Shown here piece after piece: positions 1 through 12,010 of a stretch of DNA of 64,000 nucleotides. This DNA is from Erythrophleum ivorense (Eukaryota; Streptophyta; Magnoliopsida; Fabales; Fabaceae), in the NCBI GenBank assembly GCA_026724425.1, contig JAIUCV010000011.1:3803501-3867500 (forward strand), read 5' to 3'. The notes under the pieces were generated by a model. That model saw only the letters and a list, made by a program, of their open reading frames with translations, did not search any database and was not told the DNA's origin. Made by a program: the position numbers and the translations under genes. The number at the start of each line of letters is the position of its first letter. Positions within the stretch are counted from its first letter, which is position 1.

Positions 1-836
1 ATAATTTTTTTCCAATTCTTTATCATAAAATCATAGTCAAAATTGGATTAATACTTTGTGAGGGGGCGACATGCTTTTAACGTGCAGTCCCACTTTGCCT
101 TAATGGGATGTGCAAATTGTGCACTCTGCTCCTTTGACCTAATACTCTAACACCCCCCCCCCCCCCTGTGCTAAGCCGACTCACAACGTTAAGACCAACC
201 TTTTTTAAAACTGTCCCATACTTTTTCCACTTTATCAGTTTCCCATCCCTCTGCGATCTAACAGCAATCTTCATCTCCCTAATTCAAACCTAATTTTTCT
301 TTGATCATACTTAACTGATCTTAACCATGTTTAATCATTGACACATCCTAGACACTCATGAAGCACTATGTGCTTGGCATTTACAAAAAATACGGAAAAT
401 AAAATATTCCTTCATAAAAGCATCATCCAATTATTAAGTTAAAGCAACATTTTTCAAAATAAATAAATAAATAATATATTATGCTTACCCACCGTATTAT
501 TGCCCCTAATTGCAATGTTTTCTCCATTAAATCTTTTTTGAAAAATACAAATGATCCTTAATTTATTAATTTTATTGTAATAATTCATAATGTCTAAATC
601 ACATTAAATTTAATTGAGTTGGAACATGTGTATCACGGGCCAAGATCACTTGAAGTACTTCAGGTGAAGTGAAGAGAGAAATAGAGAAAAAAAATATGGA
701 ACCCACATGACAGAGGTGGGTCCCACCTCTCTTTTTCTGTCTCTCTCCTCATTTCACTCCTAAAGTATTTCAGGGATCCAAATCCGTGTATCACACACCC
801 TTCTCTTTAGAAAATAAATACAAAAAGTCTCTTCTG

Positions 837-837
<1 letters not shown>

Positions 838-930
<93 letters not shown>
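838..930. repeat. (CT)n microsatellite, about 46 units
   Basis: An uninterrupted CT dinucleotide run of about 93 bases. It lies about 900 bases upstream of the ZAT5-like coding start. It produces spurious Leu-Ser and Arg-Glu frames on the two strands. Confidence 0.97.
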
Positions 931-934
<4 letters not shown>

Positions 935-1181
935 CATAAATGTAAAAAGTCCCTTCTTCTGTATGGGGGGCCAAACAATTTAAATGTTTATTTTGCTAAC
1001 TAATCGGTTTTAAATAAAAAAATATTATAATAAAAATAGGTAAAATGATGAACGAAAATTAACGTTATGATTAATAAAAAAATGTGCAATGCACGTGTAT
1101 TTATTTCACTTAGATAAAATGGTCAAAAATATAATTATTTTATATATTAAATAACATATTACAATTAAAGATAAAAATCTA

Positions 1182-1367
1182 AGGAATCATTTGACATAAA
1201 AAAATTAATAATATAACTAAAAAATAAATTTATGAATGAGAAATAATTCTTTTAATTTTAAAAAATAATTAAAAATATTATTAAATAATTATCATAAAAA
1301 TATAATAAATAATATACAATTTATTTTATTATTATTTTTATTCTTTTAATAATATCAAACACGACCT
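1182..1367. mobile_element. small AT-rich MITE with hAT-like ends
   Basis: The left end starts AGGAATCATTTGACAT and the right end reads ATATCAAACACGACCT, whose reverse complement is AGGTCGTGTTTGATAT. The two ends are therefore imperfect terminal inverted repeats around a 150-base AT-rich core rich in palindromes. No coding capacity is seen. I could not define a target-site duplication, so the superfamily is a guess from the TGTTTGAT-type ends. Confidence 0.5.
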
Positions 1368-1590
1368 GAGCAAATAATAGCAATATCTTCGCTAGAAAAC
1401 ATTAAAAAAAAAAAAAAGTGTGGCGTTGAATGAAGCGTGGAGTCGGGGTGGAGTGAAAACGCGTGAGAAATGAAATGAGGCTCTTTTTTCTTATTACTTA
1501 TTTATTTATTTTTCTTGTGAGTGACACATATAAGGTTGGAAACGCAAGGAAGATTTTGGGCTGGCAGGCTGTTTCAGAGTAGTAGCTGTT

Positions 1591-1597
1591 TATAAAG
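1591..1597 (+). promoter_or_regulatory. TATA box of the ZAT5-like gene
   Basis: TATAAAG lies 222 bases upstream of the proposed ATG at 1813. This fits a transcript with a leader of roughly 190 bases. The leader carries a (TA)n run at 1681-1710 and a CT-rich stretch. Confidence 0.6.
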
Positions 1598-1678
1598 AGG
1601 AGAAGACGGCTCCTTGGACCCTCTCTCATAACAAATAACAACCCCTTTTGTTCCCATTCCCTTCCAAATATATCACTT

Positions 1679-1680
<2 letters not shown>

Positions 1681-1710
<30 letters not shown>
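1681..1710. repeat. (TA)n microsatellite in the ZAT5-like 5' leader
   Basis: About 15 TA units inside the inferred 5' untranslated leader, between the TATA box (1591) and the start codon (1813). A length polymorphism here would alter the leader, not the protein. Confidence 0.85.
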
Positions 1711-1720
<10 letters not shown>

Positions 1721-1812
1721 TCTCTCTCGCACACCTCACTCTCTTTAAACCAACCTCTTCCAGTATTTTCTATTTGTCAAAGTTCCCATCTTTTCCTCTT
1801 CAGGCCTCTGAA

Positions 1813-2589
1813 ATGGACATGGAAGCCACAGACCAGCTTGTGGGGTCGACCACCACCTCTAGTAACGTCGCCAAGGGCAAACGCACCAAACGACACAGGC
1901 CCTTCTCCGCTACCCTCACTAATTCTAGCTCCTCCTCTGCTTCTGCCGATGATTATATGTCGTTTAATTCGTCGACCACTACCACTTATGAGAGCACACA
2001 AGATGAAGAAGACATGGCCAATTGCTTGATTCTCTTGGCTCAAAGTGGGGATGCTCCAAACAAGCAGGCTGCCACCACGAAAAATCTTCAGGGGTTCTAT
2101 GTTTATGAGTGCAAAACTTGTAACAGAACCTTCCCTTCGTTTCAAGCCTTGGGTGGACACAGAGCAAGCCACAAGAAGCCTAAGGTTGAGGAAAAGAAAC
2201 CCCAACCACCACCACCACAACCGCCGCCCCGGACACATGTTACGAGTTTTGAGTTTGAAGAAGCAGGGGAAGCCCAATTCAAAAGTAACCCTCAAATTTC
2301 TCTTCAATTAGCAAGTAATAAGGCTTTCCATAGCAACAAGACGAAGATTCATGAGTGTTCTATATGTGGGTCGGAGTTTACATCTGGCCAAGCATTGGGT
2401 GGCCACATGAGGAGGCATAGAGCGTCGACGAACACCACCGCCGTGGAAGTGAAGCCCAGGAATGTTCTAGAATTGGATCTTAACTTGCCTGCGCCGGAGG
2501 ACGATCTCCGGGATTCAAAGTTTCAGTTTACACCCACACAGAATTCTCTGGTGCTGCCTGCTCCGGCTTTGGTAGATTGCCATTATTGA
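1813..2589 (+). CDS. ZAT5: ZAT5-like C2H2 zinc-finger transcriptional repressor
   Basis: Single-exon protein of 258 residues in the plant C1-2i (two-finger) class. Seen in order: a basic nuclear-localisation stretch KGKRTKRHRP (21-30); an acidic and hydrophobic L-box-like segment around EEDMANCLILLAQSG (65-79); finger 1 (C100-H120) and finger 2 (C182-H202), each with the plant-specific QALGGH helix; a proline-rich linker between them; and an EAR motif LELDLNLP at 219-226. Family knowledge: such proteins bind DNA through QALGGH and repress through the EAR motif by recruiting TOPLESS/SAP18 corepressors, usually in stress responses. The frame is open back to 1648, but that extension reads through the leader's TA repeat, so the ATG at 1813 is preferred; a second ATG follows two codons later. 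The subgroup call (ZAT5, At2g28200-like) rests on the basic box plus L-box layout. Confidence 0.9.
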   Translation: MDMEATDQLVGSTTTSSNVAKGKRTKRHRPFSATLTNSSSSSASADDYMSFNSSTTTTYESTQDEEDMANCLILLAQSGDAPNKQAATTKNLQGFYVYECKTCNRTFPSFQALGGHRASHKKPKVEEKKPQPPPPQPPPRTHVTSFEFEEAGEAQFKSNPQISLQLASNKAFHSNKTKIHECSICGSEFTSGQALGGHMRRHRASTNTTAVEVKPRNVLELDLNLPAPEDDLRDSKFQFTPTQNSLVLPAPALVDCHY

Positions 2590-5472
2590 TTTTGAGGGAG
2601 GAAAAAAGGATCTTTTTTTTTTTTTGTGGGTGTGGAATGAATGATCAATGTGAATTATGAATTAGAGGGTTTATTTTAATTCACGAATATTAGTATAATT
2701 ATGGATTCTTTGGATGATTCATTTGGTTTATATTTAATAGATGATATAGTTGTTGTTGAAGTTGGAATACTTTGAGTAAGCAAGTTGGTTAGCGTTGTTG
2801 GGTTGCCTTTGGTTCACGAAAAGTGAGTGATAGGGGCCTTTTTCTTTTCTACGGAGTACTTACAATTTTGTTCTTTCTTAAACACTTGAGAAGGAGGGAG
2901 GGAGAAAGAGATGCACGGGCATGGCTAGGGTATGGCACAGCGACAACTACAACCACAGCTAAAAGTGGTGGATTAGGTTCCCTTTGTGTGCTCCTGTTTT
3001 AATATATATAAAAAATAATGCTAACAGATCTCTCTCTCACTCTCTGTCTTTCTCACTCACTCACTCACTCACTCACTCTGTTTTATTTAACGACGAGAGA
3101 ATAAAACATAAGCAAATTGGATTCATAAATGACACACCCTACCTCTTCTTTTCAATTTCTATGGTTGGCTATTTATCTCTTACTTTCTAATTATATTCTA
3201 TTAAGTTTTTTTTTACGTATAAAAATACGTTGTTTTAATATTCTCAAATTGATTTAGTTGTTGGTGGTATTTTTTTTAATTCCACAATTAATTAGTTTTG
3301 AGATTATGTCATGGGAGTTGTAGCCCATACAAAGTTTAGGCTACCAAAAAAGGTACTGCTAGTGCTAACTCTCATGGTCCACCCCCATCTTTTTATCCAA
3401 CTCTTTATAGTCGTAAAGCTAAGCTCAGCCTTAATTATGTGATTCACGGAATGAAAAATTGCTTCAAAGACAATAAGAACAAGAAAACTTCCATTTTCTC
3501 TCATTAGTGCATAATTTCAAGATGATAATGAGATGTAAAATCAAATTAGATTACGAGGATGGGTATATTTGTCATCATACATAGTTTAATTTAAGACTTT
3601 GAAGTCACTTTAGAGAGTAGTAGTGAGTGAGTTTGCATAAAGTTAGTTAAGTGCACGTTTTGGTGAATGGAGGTAAGCGAAGCATGTGGACACATAGGCA
3701 TTGCGTGAAGTGTGGGAATGCGTAAGAAAGATCACTCATTGACATTAGCACATGTAGTTGGGGAGGTTCCCTTCTTGTCATGGAATTCACCTTAATTTTA
3801 TATTATAATACTATTAATATTCTAATTATCCTCAATGACCAACTTACACAAATAATATCTATACATCATTATTCAAGTATTCCCTCACTTGTTTTCCAAA
3901 TGTCCTATCATAATTTCTGCTCACTCACCACCAATGCCATGAACTTCGCCTTAATGTCAGCATCCTATTTCTTTTTCTTCAAACAATAAACTAATTACCC
4001 AGATTTTGCTCCCCGTTATATAATGGACCCAAATCAGGTACATAAGATCATAGTTAATCGTAAACTTTGGACTATATATATATATATATATATAATTTAT
4101 CTACAAATATATCTAATTTTAAGATAATTTTTTGTAAAACAAGTATAAATATCAAACTCGTAGCTCAATCCTTAATCATCTTGACAAAGCCCCGATGCCA
4201 ACGTCCTTGCAAGGGGGTAAAAGGGGGGGAACTTGGAAGGATTTAAGGTGAATTTTGATTCATCAAGAGTGAGTAGATAAAGTCAATTATAAATAAGCAT
4301 ATAAATATGTTAAAAATAAGTTCCAATAATATGTTACAAATTTATTTATTATACTTTTAGTAAACCTGATTTATCTAAAATTTTTAAAAAATTGTAGATA
4401 AACTCAATCTACAAGAAAATTAATAAATCAAACTACTTGTGACAGATATACAAATTTGTCAGAATTTTTTTTATTTATTGAGATTTACTTCCACTTGTCT
4501 GTTTATATTTCAGACATTCTATATTGACACCTGATTGGTAGTAATAACCTATTATTATTATAATTAAAAAAAATTATCCTGCTAATTTTATAATAACTTG
4601 AATAATTTGATAGTCCTAGTCGTGTGGAAGTGTGGTATGTGGGAACGATCCAATATCTCAAAGTGGCTTGACGTGCTTTCCAAACTCTCTCAACAGCTGG
4701 ATCGGTGTGAATGGCTTCAGGATATCTAATCGGTAGTTGTAAACTAAACTGAAAAGCACATTGCTATTTTTAAGTCCAATATGTTGACGTGGCGTAGCAT
4801 TGGTCTCTGTTTGGTGAAAGAGACAAATGCCTCAAGATGCATGAGTAATGAGTGATGAGTTGGTTCACACAGTGATCCTATTGTCCTATTTGTAAGCCCA
4901 TGCCATCACACAACACAAGTAGGCATTGGCCGGCTTTTCTATTTCTATTATTTACAACCCTTCAGATTTTCCATTCAACCAATCAACTTCTTTACTTGCT
5001 TCATCCTTTCATCAACAGTGTTTAGTTCCTAGATATCATTAATAATTGGGTTTGGCCAAAAAACATGGATTTCATTGTTACCCTTCTTTTCTTTTATTTT
5101 AGTTATAGTTCTTAATTTGTCTTCGGTGGCATATGGCTACCTAAAATCGATTTCACATGTGTTGGGTTTGGTTGGTTTTTTCTTGGCCATGTTAGTTGTA
5201 CAATAGAAAGAACTCGTACTGAGAAGATACATATCGCTAACACTACTGTGGATATCCCAACACATTTGGCAAACTTGTGTAGAAAGTAGGCCTAAAAAGG
5301 TTATATTTAGATAAAAGTTCATGAGTTGGGCCAGGTTGGCATCACTATAGTAGTTTAACGTCAATGCCCATTAAGGTTTGAGTTAAGACAACGATAATTC
5401 ACAGTCCCACATGTCCAAGTTGGTTTGGGCTAGGCATCGTTAGGCCTAAGGTTTTTCACAAAAAAATTTTAA
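2590..5472. other. intergenic region
   Basis: AT-rich DNA with no supported gene. It contains short CTCA/CACT runs (3053-3078) and a (TA)n run near 4074-4094. Frames of 65-75 codons on both strands (3304-3504, 3780-3989, 5137-5364) show no family signature. Confidence 0.6.
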
Positions 5473-6420
5473 TGTTGATGATAACAAAATGTTTACTTTT
5501 TAAAGTTTATTTAAAACTACTGGGTATTAAAATTGATTATAAAAAAGTTAAAAACTGATTAATGGCTAATTTGTTTTAATTAATCAGGTTCTAAACCTTC
5601 CTTGATGGTAACCATGTCAACTTCTTTGAAAAGAAAGTAATACCCCACAGCTAAATATATATGGTAGAAATCAGAGCCTGTCAAGAGGTTATAGTTGCCA
5701 ACTTTGATGAAGAAGCAACGTAAAATAAACCAAAGCAAATCAACGTGACTTATTGCCCAATGTTCAGAAGATCATGAGCAATTGGATTCTGTCCAAATGT
5801 GCCTTAAATCAGAAAATAAAATGGGCTTGAGCTTGGATTAATCGGTGCAAGATCAAAGGGATTTTATTGCCAAATATTGCCCAACGGCTAGGTGAACGGC
5901 ATCGCTATATAAAAGACGTTCTTCTAATAGACGTAAACATACAAGGCCAACAAAATTTACCATCTACATACCTATTCTATTATAACTTGCTGAAAATTGT
6001 TGAGTTTAGTTTTTGAGTTAATATTAGTTAGAGAGTGATCGAATCTTGAGCATACTTGTAATCCTTTAGAAATAAAGGGTTCACTTCTGTATTTCTTTTT
6101 GTAACATTGTCCTAGTTTGGAAAAGCATAGGTAAAGTTTTTTATAGGTTAATGAATGTAAATGTAAAATCTTTATTGAAACCACTTTAAATAAACAAGAA
6201 ATTGTAAAATTGTAAAATCTTTTTAGGTAAACGAGTGATAATCTTTTGAGTATGTCAATGCTTGTAAGAAATTGTAAAAATAAGTTAATTGTTAGTAAAA
6301 ATTTCTTACTTTACAAAAGGCATGAATATAGGTTTTATTGATCGAATTATAATAAATTTGAATTTCAACTCTCTTTCCCTTAGCTTTTTTTTTTTGGGCC
6401 TTGCATCATCCTCATTTCCT
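5473..6420 (+). mobile_element. solo-LTR-like Copia remnant
   Basis: The stretch begins TGTTGATGATAACAAA, a typical start for a plant Copia-type LTR. It then shows CCCAACGGCTAGG (5879-5892) followed by TATATAAAA (5906-5914), the usual promoter arrangement of such LTRs. A transcribed-leader-like segment with GAAATAAAG follows. No gag, protease, integrase or RT frames are visible on either side, so it looks like a solo or badly decayed LTR. The 3' boundary is approximate and no target-site duplication was found. Confidence 0.5.
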
Positions 6421-6899
6421 CTGCATTGCATTTGCTTGAGTTAAGGTGATGATATTTAACTTATATTCATTTCATTGTTAGTTAGTGATTCAAGTAGTAT
6501 TGACTGAAATGTTATTAGTGTTTATATCATTACTTTCTTATTCAAAGAGATTTAGTTACTTATTTCGATTATTTGTTATTGTATTTGACATTTAAAAATA
6601 TTCAAAAGTTATTGCTTGGAAACATTTTGCATACACTTATCCATCTATTTCTAGGTATAATTATCAATCCTAAGTTTATAAATCCAAGTTAGTGTATGCT
6701 CTAACTGATTATGCATATAGAATTAATGCTCTCAATTTTTTTTCTTTTACACTTTAGTGATACGTGCTTCAAGAAATTTTTGCATTAGTTTTTATTGGAA
6801 AAAAAAAATTTGGATTCAGATTGTGATATCTCTTAGAGCTTGATAAAGTAAATCTTTCTCAATTTCTTTAATATATAAACTTCAACCAGATATCCACAG

Positions 6900-6972
6900 G
6901 TTGCTGTGGTGTAGTGGTTATCACGTCAGTCTTACACACTGAAGGTCCCCAGTTCGATCCTGGGCAGCAACA
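6900..6972 (+). tRNA. tRNA-Val (anticodon UAC)
   Basis: A complete 73-base cloverleaf without an intron. The acceptor arms GTTGCTG (6900-6906) and CAGCAAC (6965-6971) pair perfectly, with A as discriminator base. The D-arm contains GTAGTGGTTATCAC (A box). The anticodon stem TCAGT/ACTGA encloses the loop CTTACAC, giving anticodon TAC at 6933-6935. The T-arm GTTCGATCC is a good B box. A T5 run at 6985-6989 can terminate RNA polymerase III, and a CAACCA motif lies upstream near 6883. It decodes GUA (and, by wobble, GUG) valine codons. Confidence 0.96.
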
Positions 6973-6984
6973 TTCATGGTTTAA

Positions 6985-6989
6985 TTTTT
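6985..6989 (+). terminator. RNA polymerase III terminator of tRNA-Val
   Basis: A run of five T residues 13 bases after the tRNA 3' end, the expected termination signal for a type-2 Pol III gene. Confidence 0.7.
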
Positions 6990-7015
6990 GCCTTCGGCTA
7001 TTTTTCACCATTCAT

Positions 7016-7047
<32 letters not shown>

Positions 7048-7777
7048 GACCTCAAGTTGCCAGTATATTAGCAATTGTAAATCTTGAGATATTGTTAAAT
7101 CTTCATATTCATAAAATCGTGATTTAAAATAACTAGTGAATTGTGACTTCGTGATCATACCTTCCAACTAAATATATGTGTCTTTTCATTGTTTTGAAAT
7201 TGTTTGCTCCATAATCGGTGTTACTGTCTTCTCTTTCAAATCTAAAACCCAAGAACACAAATTAGTTCAGTTTAACTCATGTTTGACAATGTCTCAGGCT
7301 CAAGGCCATGCGAGATATAATTAAAGCCATAGCTAGGAACAGGACAAAAAAGCAACATGAAAAGATCACTGCGAAGATACACCCACTTAACTAGTCAATG
7401 TCCAACATGTTCGCAGATCTCCAATATGCACAGCTTCAAATAAATCTGTGATACTCTACTAGGCCCAACTAAGAATATGCCAAGCCCAGCTCCATATCAA
7501 TATGGCCCAAATTAAAAGACCATAGAATCTGTTCTAGAGAAGAGAAGTATGATGACCATGATAATAGGGCAACCAATGAGGGCAAGGGGAGAGTGAAAAT
7601 TTTGGAGAATACTTTGTTTAATGAAGTCTTTTTCCTCACTTAAAGGAGAGATATTTTGGAGTTTAATCCTTTCTCCCCCCCCCCCCCCCCACAAAAAAAA
7701 AGTATATGTGGTCTTTAATTGAAAATTCATAATATACACACATCAAAGATTATTTATATTGTATTTAATTACTAACA
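6990..7777. other. intergenic region
   Basis: No gene is seen. It contains a CA/TA microsatellite (about 7015-7047) and a C16 tract (7675-7690) followed by an A-tract. Confidence 0.6.
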
Positions 7778-8103
7778 CTTTGTTTGATATTGGAATTATT
7801 TGATATGGAAAAGTAAATAGAATAGAATAATTATGTTTGGTATAATATAAAAATGATTAGAAATATTATTTTATTTGTATATTTAGTTAAATAAAAAAGC
7901 ATTAGAATAAAAAAATAATGATGAGAAAATTACTCCCATACTCTTATTTTTAAAAAATAATTAAACAATAATAATAATAATATGGTATAATAGATTTTAC
8001 ATAAATTAAACACAATAATTATTATCAATTCATATATTTATACAAAGGAAATGGATTCTTTCTCTCTTTTTAATATTTGGATAAAGTCTAATCACCAAAC
8101 AAG
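7778..8103. mobile_element. MITE with imperfect terminal inverted repeats
   Basis: The left end CTTTGTTTGATATTGGAATTA and the right end, read in reverse complement as CTTGTTTGGTGATTAGACTT, are imperfect inverted repeats. They flank about 280 bases of AT-rich DNA with no coding capacity. The arrangement resembles plant hAT-type MITEs. Boundaries and target-site duplication were not resolved. Confidence 0.5.
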
Positions 8104-8587
8104 ATAAAAAAATATATATTCATTTTCTCTCTCTCTCTCATCCCCATGCTACCAAAACGAGGTGTAGGAGTGAAATCAAAGAGCCTTTGGTTTGATTTTT
8201 GTCAATGATCTTTTTACAAAAGTAATCATCCTTATTATTATTATTTTACAAAAGTAATCTCAAATCTATTTTTTATATGACGACAAAACAAGTATTACAC
8301 GAAAATTGTAAACAAATTTGGGGAATAATCTATATATTGTTTTATTGCTCTAATTTTCTATTTCTGTTGATTTTTACACTCTTTTTTATTATTATTAAAA
8401 GCGTTGTGATAATAGGCAATAGTTCACTTAGATATAACTAATGGCTATTAATTAGCACCGTTAGAAGGTGTAAAATAGGTTTAGTTTACCAAAATACTCT
8501 CGATTCTATCACTTATGTAATTGAGTGGTTAGTTTATGTGAAAAGTAAATATTACATAGACGCATTAAGTAATTTAAAAAATGATTT

Positions 8588-8883
8588 AGGATCTGTTTGA
8601 TTTTGTTTTTGTTTTTGTGTTTTTAAAATAGATATTTTTAGAACAAATTTTGAGAATAAAAAATTAAAAAATTTATTTAAATTATTATTTTAAAAAGTAT
8701 TTATTTTTTATTTGTTTTATTTTGCAGAACAAAAATTGTAAAACATTTAATTTTTCTGTTTAAAAAAACAAAATTATATTTTTTTTGTTTTACAAAATAC
8801 TTTATTAAAAACACATTATCAAACAATTTTTTTTGTGCTTCAAAACAAAAAATTATTTTATAAACAAGAAATCAAACATACCT
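8588..8883. mobile_element. MITE with AGG-type terminal inverted repeats
   Basis: The left end reads AGGATCTGTTTGATTTTG. The right end in reverse complement reads AGGTATGTTTGATTTCTTG. Between them is about 260 bases of AT-rich DNA that is self-complementary over long stretches. The ends resemble those at 1182-1367, so both may belong to one non-autonomous hAT-like family. No clear 8-base target duplication was found. Confidence 0.55.
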
Positions 8884-9164
8884 CTAGTCACTATTTTTTT
8901 GTTCCGAGTTTTTATTTAATTCATTTTATATTTATGATTAAAATGCAATGCTAATGGTTATAAATTCAATTACGTATAACTGAATGATTATTAGCATTAT
9001 AGGGATGTCCAAAACAAACTTAGTTTTAGTGATATTGAAAGGTCTATATATAATAATTTCGTAATAATAAAAAATAATTATGTATTTGAATTATTTCTTA
9101 GAAGAAAAAAAAGCTCTTTACTCTAACAAAAAATAAGGATTAACTTGATGATTTCATACCTGAA

Positions 9165-9620
9165 AATCTTACTTTTTTTCAATTTAATCCTCCAAGATAA
9201 AACATCTTAATTTAATCATATAATCAATCTTTTCTGATCAAAAAGTTTTTTATGTTAGGCAAAATCGCAATCCCTCAATAAACACGCTGGCATATCTTAT
9301 GTAAGAGTCCACCTGATCATTAACTAATTAATGATCTAAACTTGCTTAAGTGTTTTTTTTTTTTATTTTTTCAAATGGCGTCATTTGAAAAATTGGGTGA
9401 AATGACATTGTTTGAGAAAAAATGACACTTGAATAGATCTAGATCATTAGTTAACGACCATCTAAATTTATACTTATGCTATGTCATATAATATGTTTAG
9501 TAATATGACTTTGCCTATAATATGCCTATAAGACAAAAAGCTATTTTTGATTGAAAAAAATAATTAATATGCTACATGACGAAACTTTACCTTAGAATTT
9601 TAAAACATTAGTTTACTCAA
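9165..9620. mobile_element. large foldback (long inverted repeat) element
   Basis: Two arms of roughly 180-200 bases are imperfect reverse complements around a centre near 9385. For example, ATCATTAACTAATTAATGATC on the left arm matches the reverse complement of GATCATTAGTTAACGACC on the right. TTATGTTAGGCAAA on the left matches the reverse complement of TTTGCCTATAATA on the right. No coding capacity is seen. This is the structure of a Mutator-like or foldback MITE with very long arms. Confidence 0.55.
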
Positions 9621-11470
9621 AAATATCGAAGAGCATGAACAATACATGTAACATAGACCTCTCCGCGTTTATTGGCGAGGAAGAAATAAGAGCTACTAAA
9701 ACAAATGACCGGTAAAAATCAAAGCCTTCTGTGTGTAATGAACTTCTTTGACTTTATCCTAATATACTGTATCATCGTATTAATTAGTTGATGATAGTAA
9801 CCCTTTATTTATTGGTAGAGAAAAACTTAAGAAATAGACTATTGTTCCGGTCATAAAGCTTAGCCATAATATAAATTGATGGATGCTTTTACTAATAGAG
9901 GATCATCGACAAAAAACGAAAAACGACAAATGATCATTAATAAATTAAGACGAAAAAGATGTATATATAACATGAACAACAAATGAGCTATATGACAATA
10001 ACTTACTTATGGATAGGATTGTAAGTTGGATATTTGTTTGTTTTTATAATTTAAACATTAATAAATTTTCTGATCAAGTCTCTTTCTTTTCTTTGGATAA
10101 TGAGAATATACGATCGACGCCTAGATGACATGGAATGGGAGGCTTCAGGCTGGATCAATTGTTGTGGGATGCAGTGACGTTGTGCTGTCGGATTTAGATT
10201 CTCTCAAATTTATATGATAGTATCATGTAAAAAAAAAAAAGGAGGACATAAATTCATTTAAATAATGAATGCTATTTGAATGATAAACTTTAGAGTGTAA
10301 ATTATATATATTTTATATATATTTCTTTCTTCACATAACACAATCACATGAATTATCCACAAAAGAATTCAGATCCCAAGCCGACTTTTGTTTGATAAAT
10401 TTTCTAAACTGAAGTAATCACATCTATAGAGTAAGACAATGAAATGCAGATCAGAAAAATTTTGTTGCTATGATAAGTTTGATTACTTCAGAGGTTAGTG
10501 GATTTTGTTCTTTTTTTTTTATTTTAAACAAAATTGTTATTTATCAAATAAAATAATATACATCTTTAAATAACAATAAATTTTAAGAGTAAAAACTATC
10601 CATCCCAAGAAGTTGAGTTTCTTGAACACTCATACAAAAATCATCTTTTTCTTCCACACCTTTCTTCTACACCAGACAAAAACCAGATAGCAATTTATAA
10701 TTTATAACATATTCTCTAACCCTTTCAATGCACAGCATTCCCAAATAGTTTATTGACTCTTTACCCAACAATTCCTTTGAGAGGTGGGGTGTATAAAAAT
10801 AAATCTATGACAATTACATAAAATTAAAATATTAAATTAATTATTTATAAAAGATATAGTGATAGATTTAGAATAATTCATTGATTCTAAATCCCTAAAA
10901 GTTAGAAGAGATTCAAATCTTTTTTATAATTCACACTCCTTATCACAACCTATAATAGGATAAGTTGTGAAGTTAAAATTTGATATAAATATAAAAGAGA
11001 TTTAGCTAAATTTAAATAAATTATAGTACTCACTTATTATGAGCTTACACTATTATTCATACTAATCAATAATAGATATTTAACTCAAATAATAGGATCA
11101 CCAATTTAGTAGGTGAGTTCTAACACATTCCAATAAAATATAAATTAAGCTACTTTTATTTAAAACAAAATTAACAATTGATTGTAACCTAGTGTGATCT
11201 TCTCTTGTCAAGAGGAACTACAAGTCTGACTTCTTCTCTTAAAAGATTGGATATCATGCTTAATCTCTCTGAGTGGGCAAAATTATTGAGATCAACTACA
11301 CCTCTTTTTTTTGTACGACTTTTTGGGTTGTTTGGCAGTGGAGAAATAAAGAGGTTCATGCATGACAAATAATTTTAATCCTCCTTTCCAACCTATTCCT
11401 ATTATTTCCAACTACTGTAGTTAGTTCGCAGTCTCATGACAACTCCAAGAGCATATCACCTTTCAAGAAG
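9621..11470. other. intergenic region
   Basis: AT-rich DNA with no frame over 60 codons and no recognisable RNA gene. I see only scattered A/T homopolymers. Confidence 0.6.
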
Positions 11471-12010
11471 TGGGTACATGTCCAACGACAACCCCTTCCT
11501 TTGGATGGATCAAGTTTAACATTAACAAATTATTTTGCACACAAAATGAAATTATAAAAAGTGATCTTGATGATGAAAAATTATCTTTATATTTTTTAAA
11601 AAAATATTAAATATTAAATAATAATTACAAAGACATAATAAATATTATTATAATAATAATAAGAAAAATACCAAATGGGCCTTAATGAAACTTGCAAAGG
11701 GAGTATTGGAGATGCTGGTTGTGGGGTACTCATCAGAGATGCCAATGGTAGATGGATAGAAGGTTTTTTGGTTTTTTTTTTTTTTTTGGGGGTGGGGGAG
11801 TGGGGGCGCGAATTATTCGTCTCGAGTTTTATTGGAATTTGAATTTCAAATATATTGTGATCGAGAAGGATTCCAAAGTTCTTATCAATTTAATCAATCA
11901 TGACAATTCTTGTATGTTGAGTAACACTCACCTCTAGAATAGGATTCAATATCGGAACTAGTTGCCTTCTGAGCTGAGCCTTATTCATTCTTATAGGGAA
12001 GTTTAATGGT
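11471..12010 (+). pseudogene. RNase H-like (RVT_3) retroelement fragment, decayed
   Basis: Broken pieces of the RNase H-like domain found in plant LINE-type polyproteins appear in order. PSFGWIKFNIN (about 11499-11531) matches the usual GW-K-N-DG beginning. After about 150 bases of unrelated AT-rich DNA, GDAGCGVLIRDANGRWIEGF (about 11710-11769) matches the glycine-rich strand. Then KYIVIEKDSKVLINLINH (about 11851-11904) matches the 'E-DS' strand. Finally HSYREV followed by a stop (about 11978-11999) matches the histidine motif. The fragment is cut by an insertion, a T16-G tract at 11772-11800 and stop codons, so it cannot make a working enzyme. The reverse transcriptase is absent. Confidence 0.65.

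Larger units (their letters stand above)
1..1590. other. 5' intergenic region with repeats
   Basis: No gene is supported here. The stretch holds a C-tract (153-166), a very long CT microsatellite (838-930), and an AT-rich foldback element (about 1182-1367). The last 200 bases lead into the ZAT-type gene and would contain its proximal promoter. The short frames at 760-983 are translations of the CT repeat. Confidence 0.7.

Noticed and set aside
760..983. Overlapping frames of Arg-Glu and Leu-Ser repeats on the two strands
   Set aside because: Both are direct translations of the CT microsatellite and have no other sequence support.
1777..2311. Frames of 60-176 codons overlapping the ZAT5-like gene in other frames
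   Set aside because: Shadows of the real coding frame; no domain and no splice logic.
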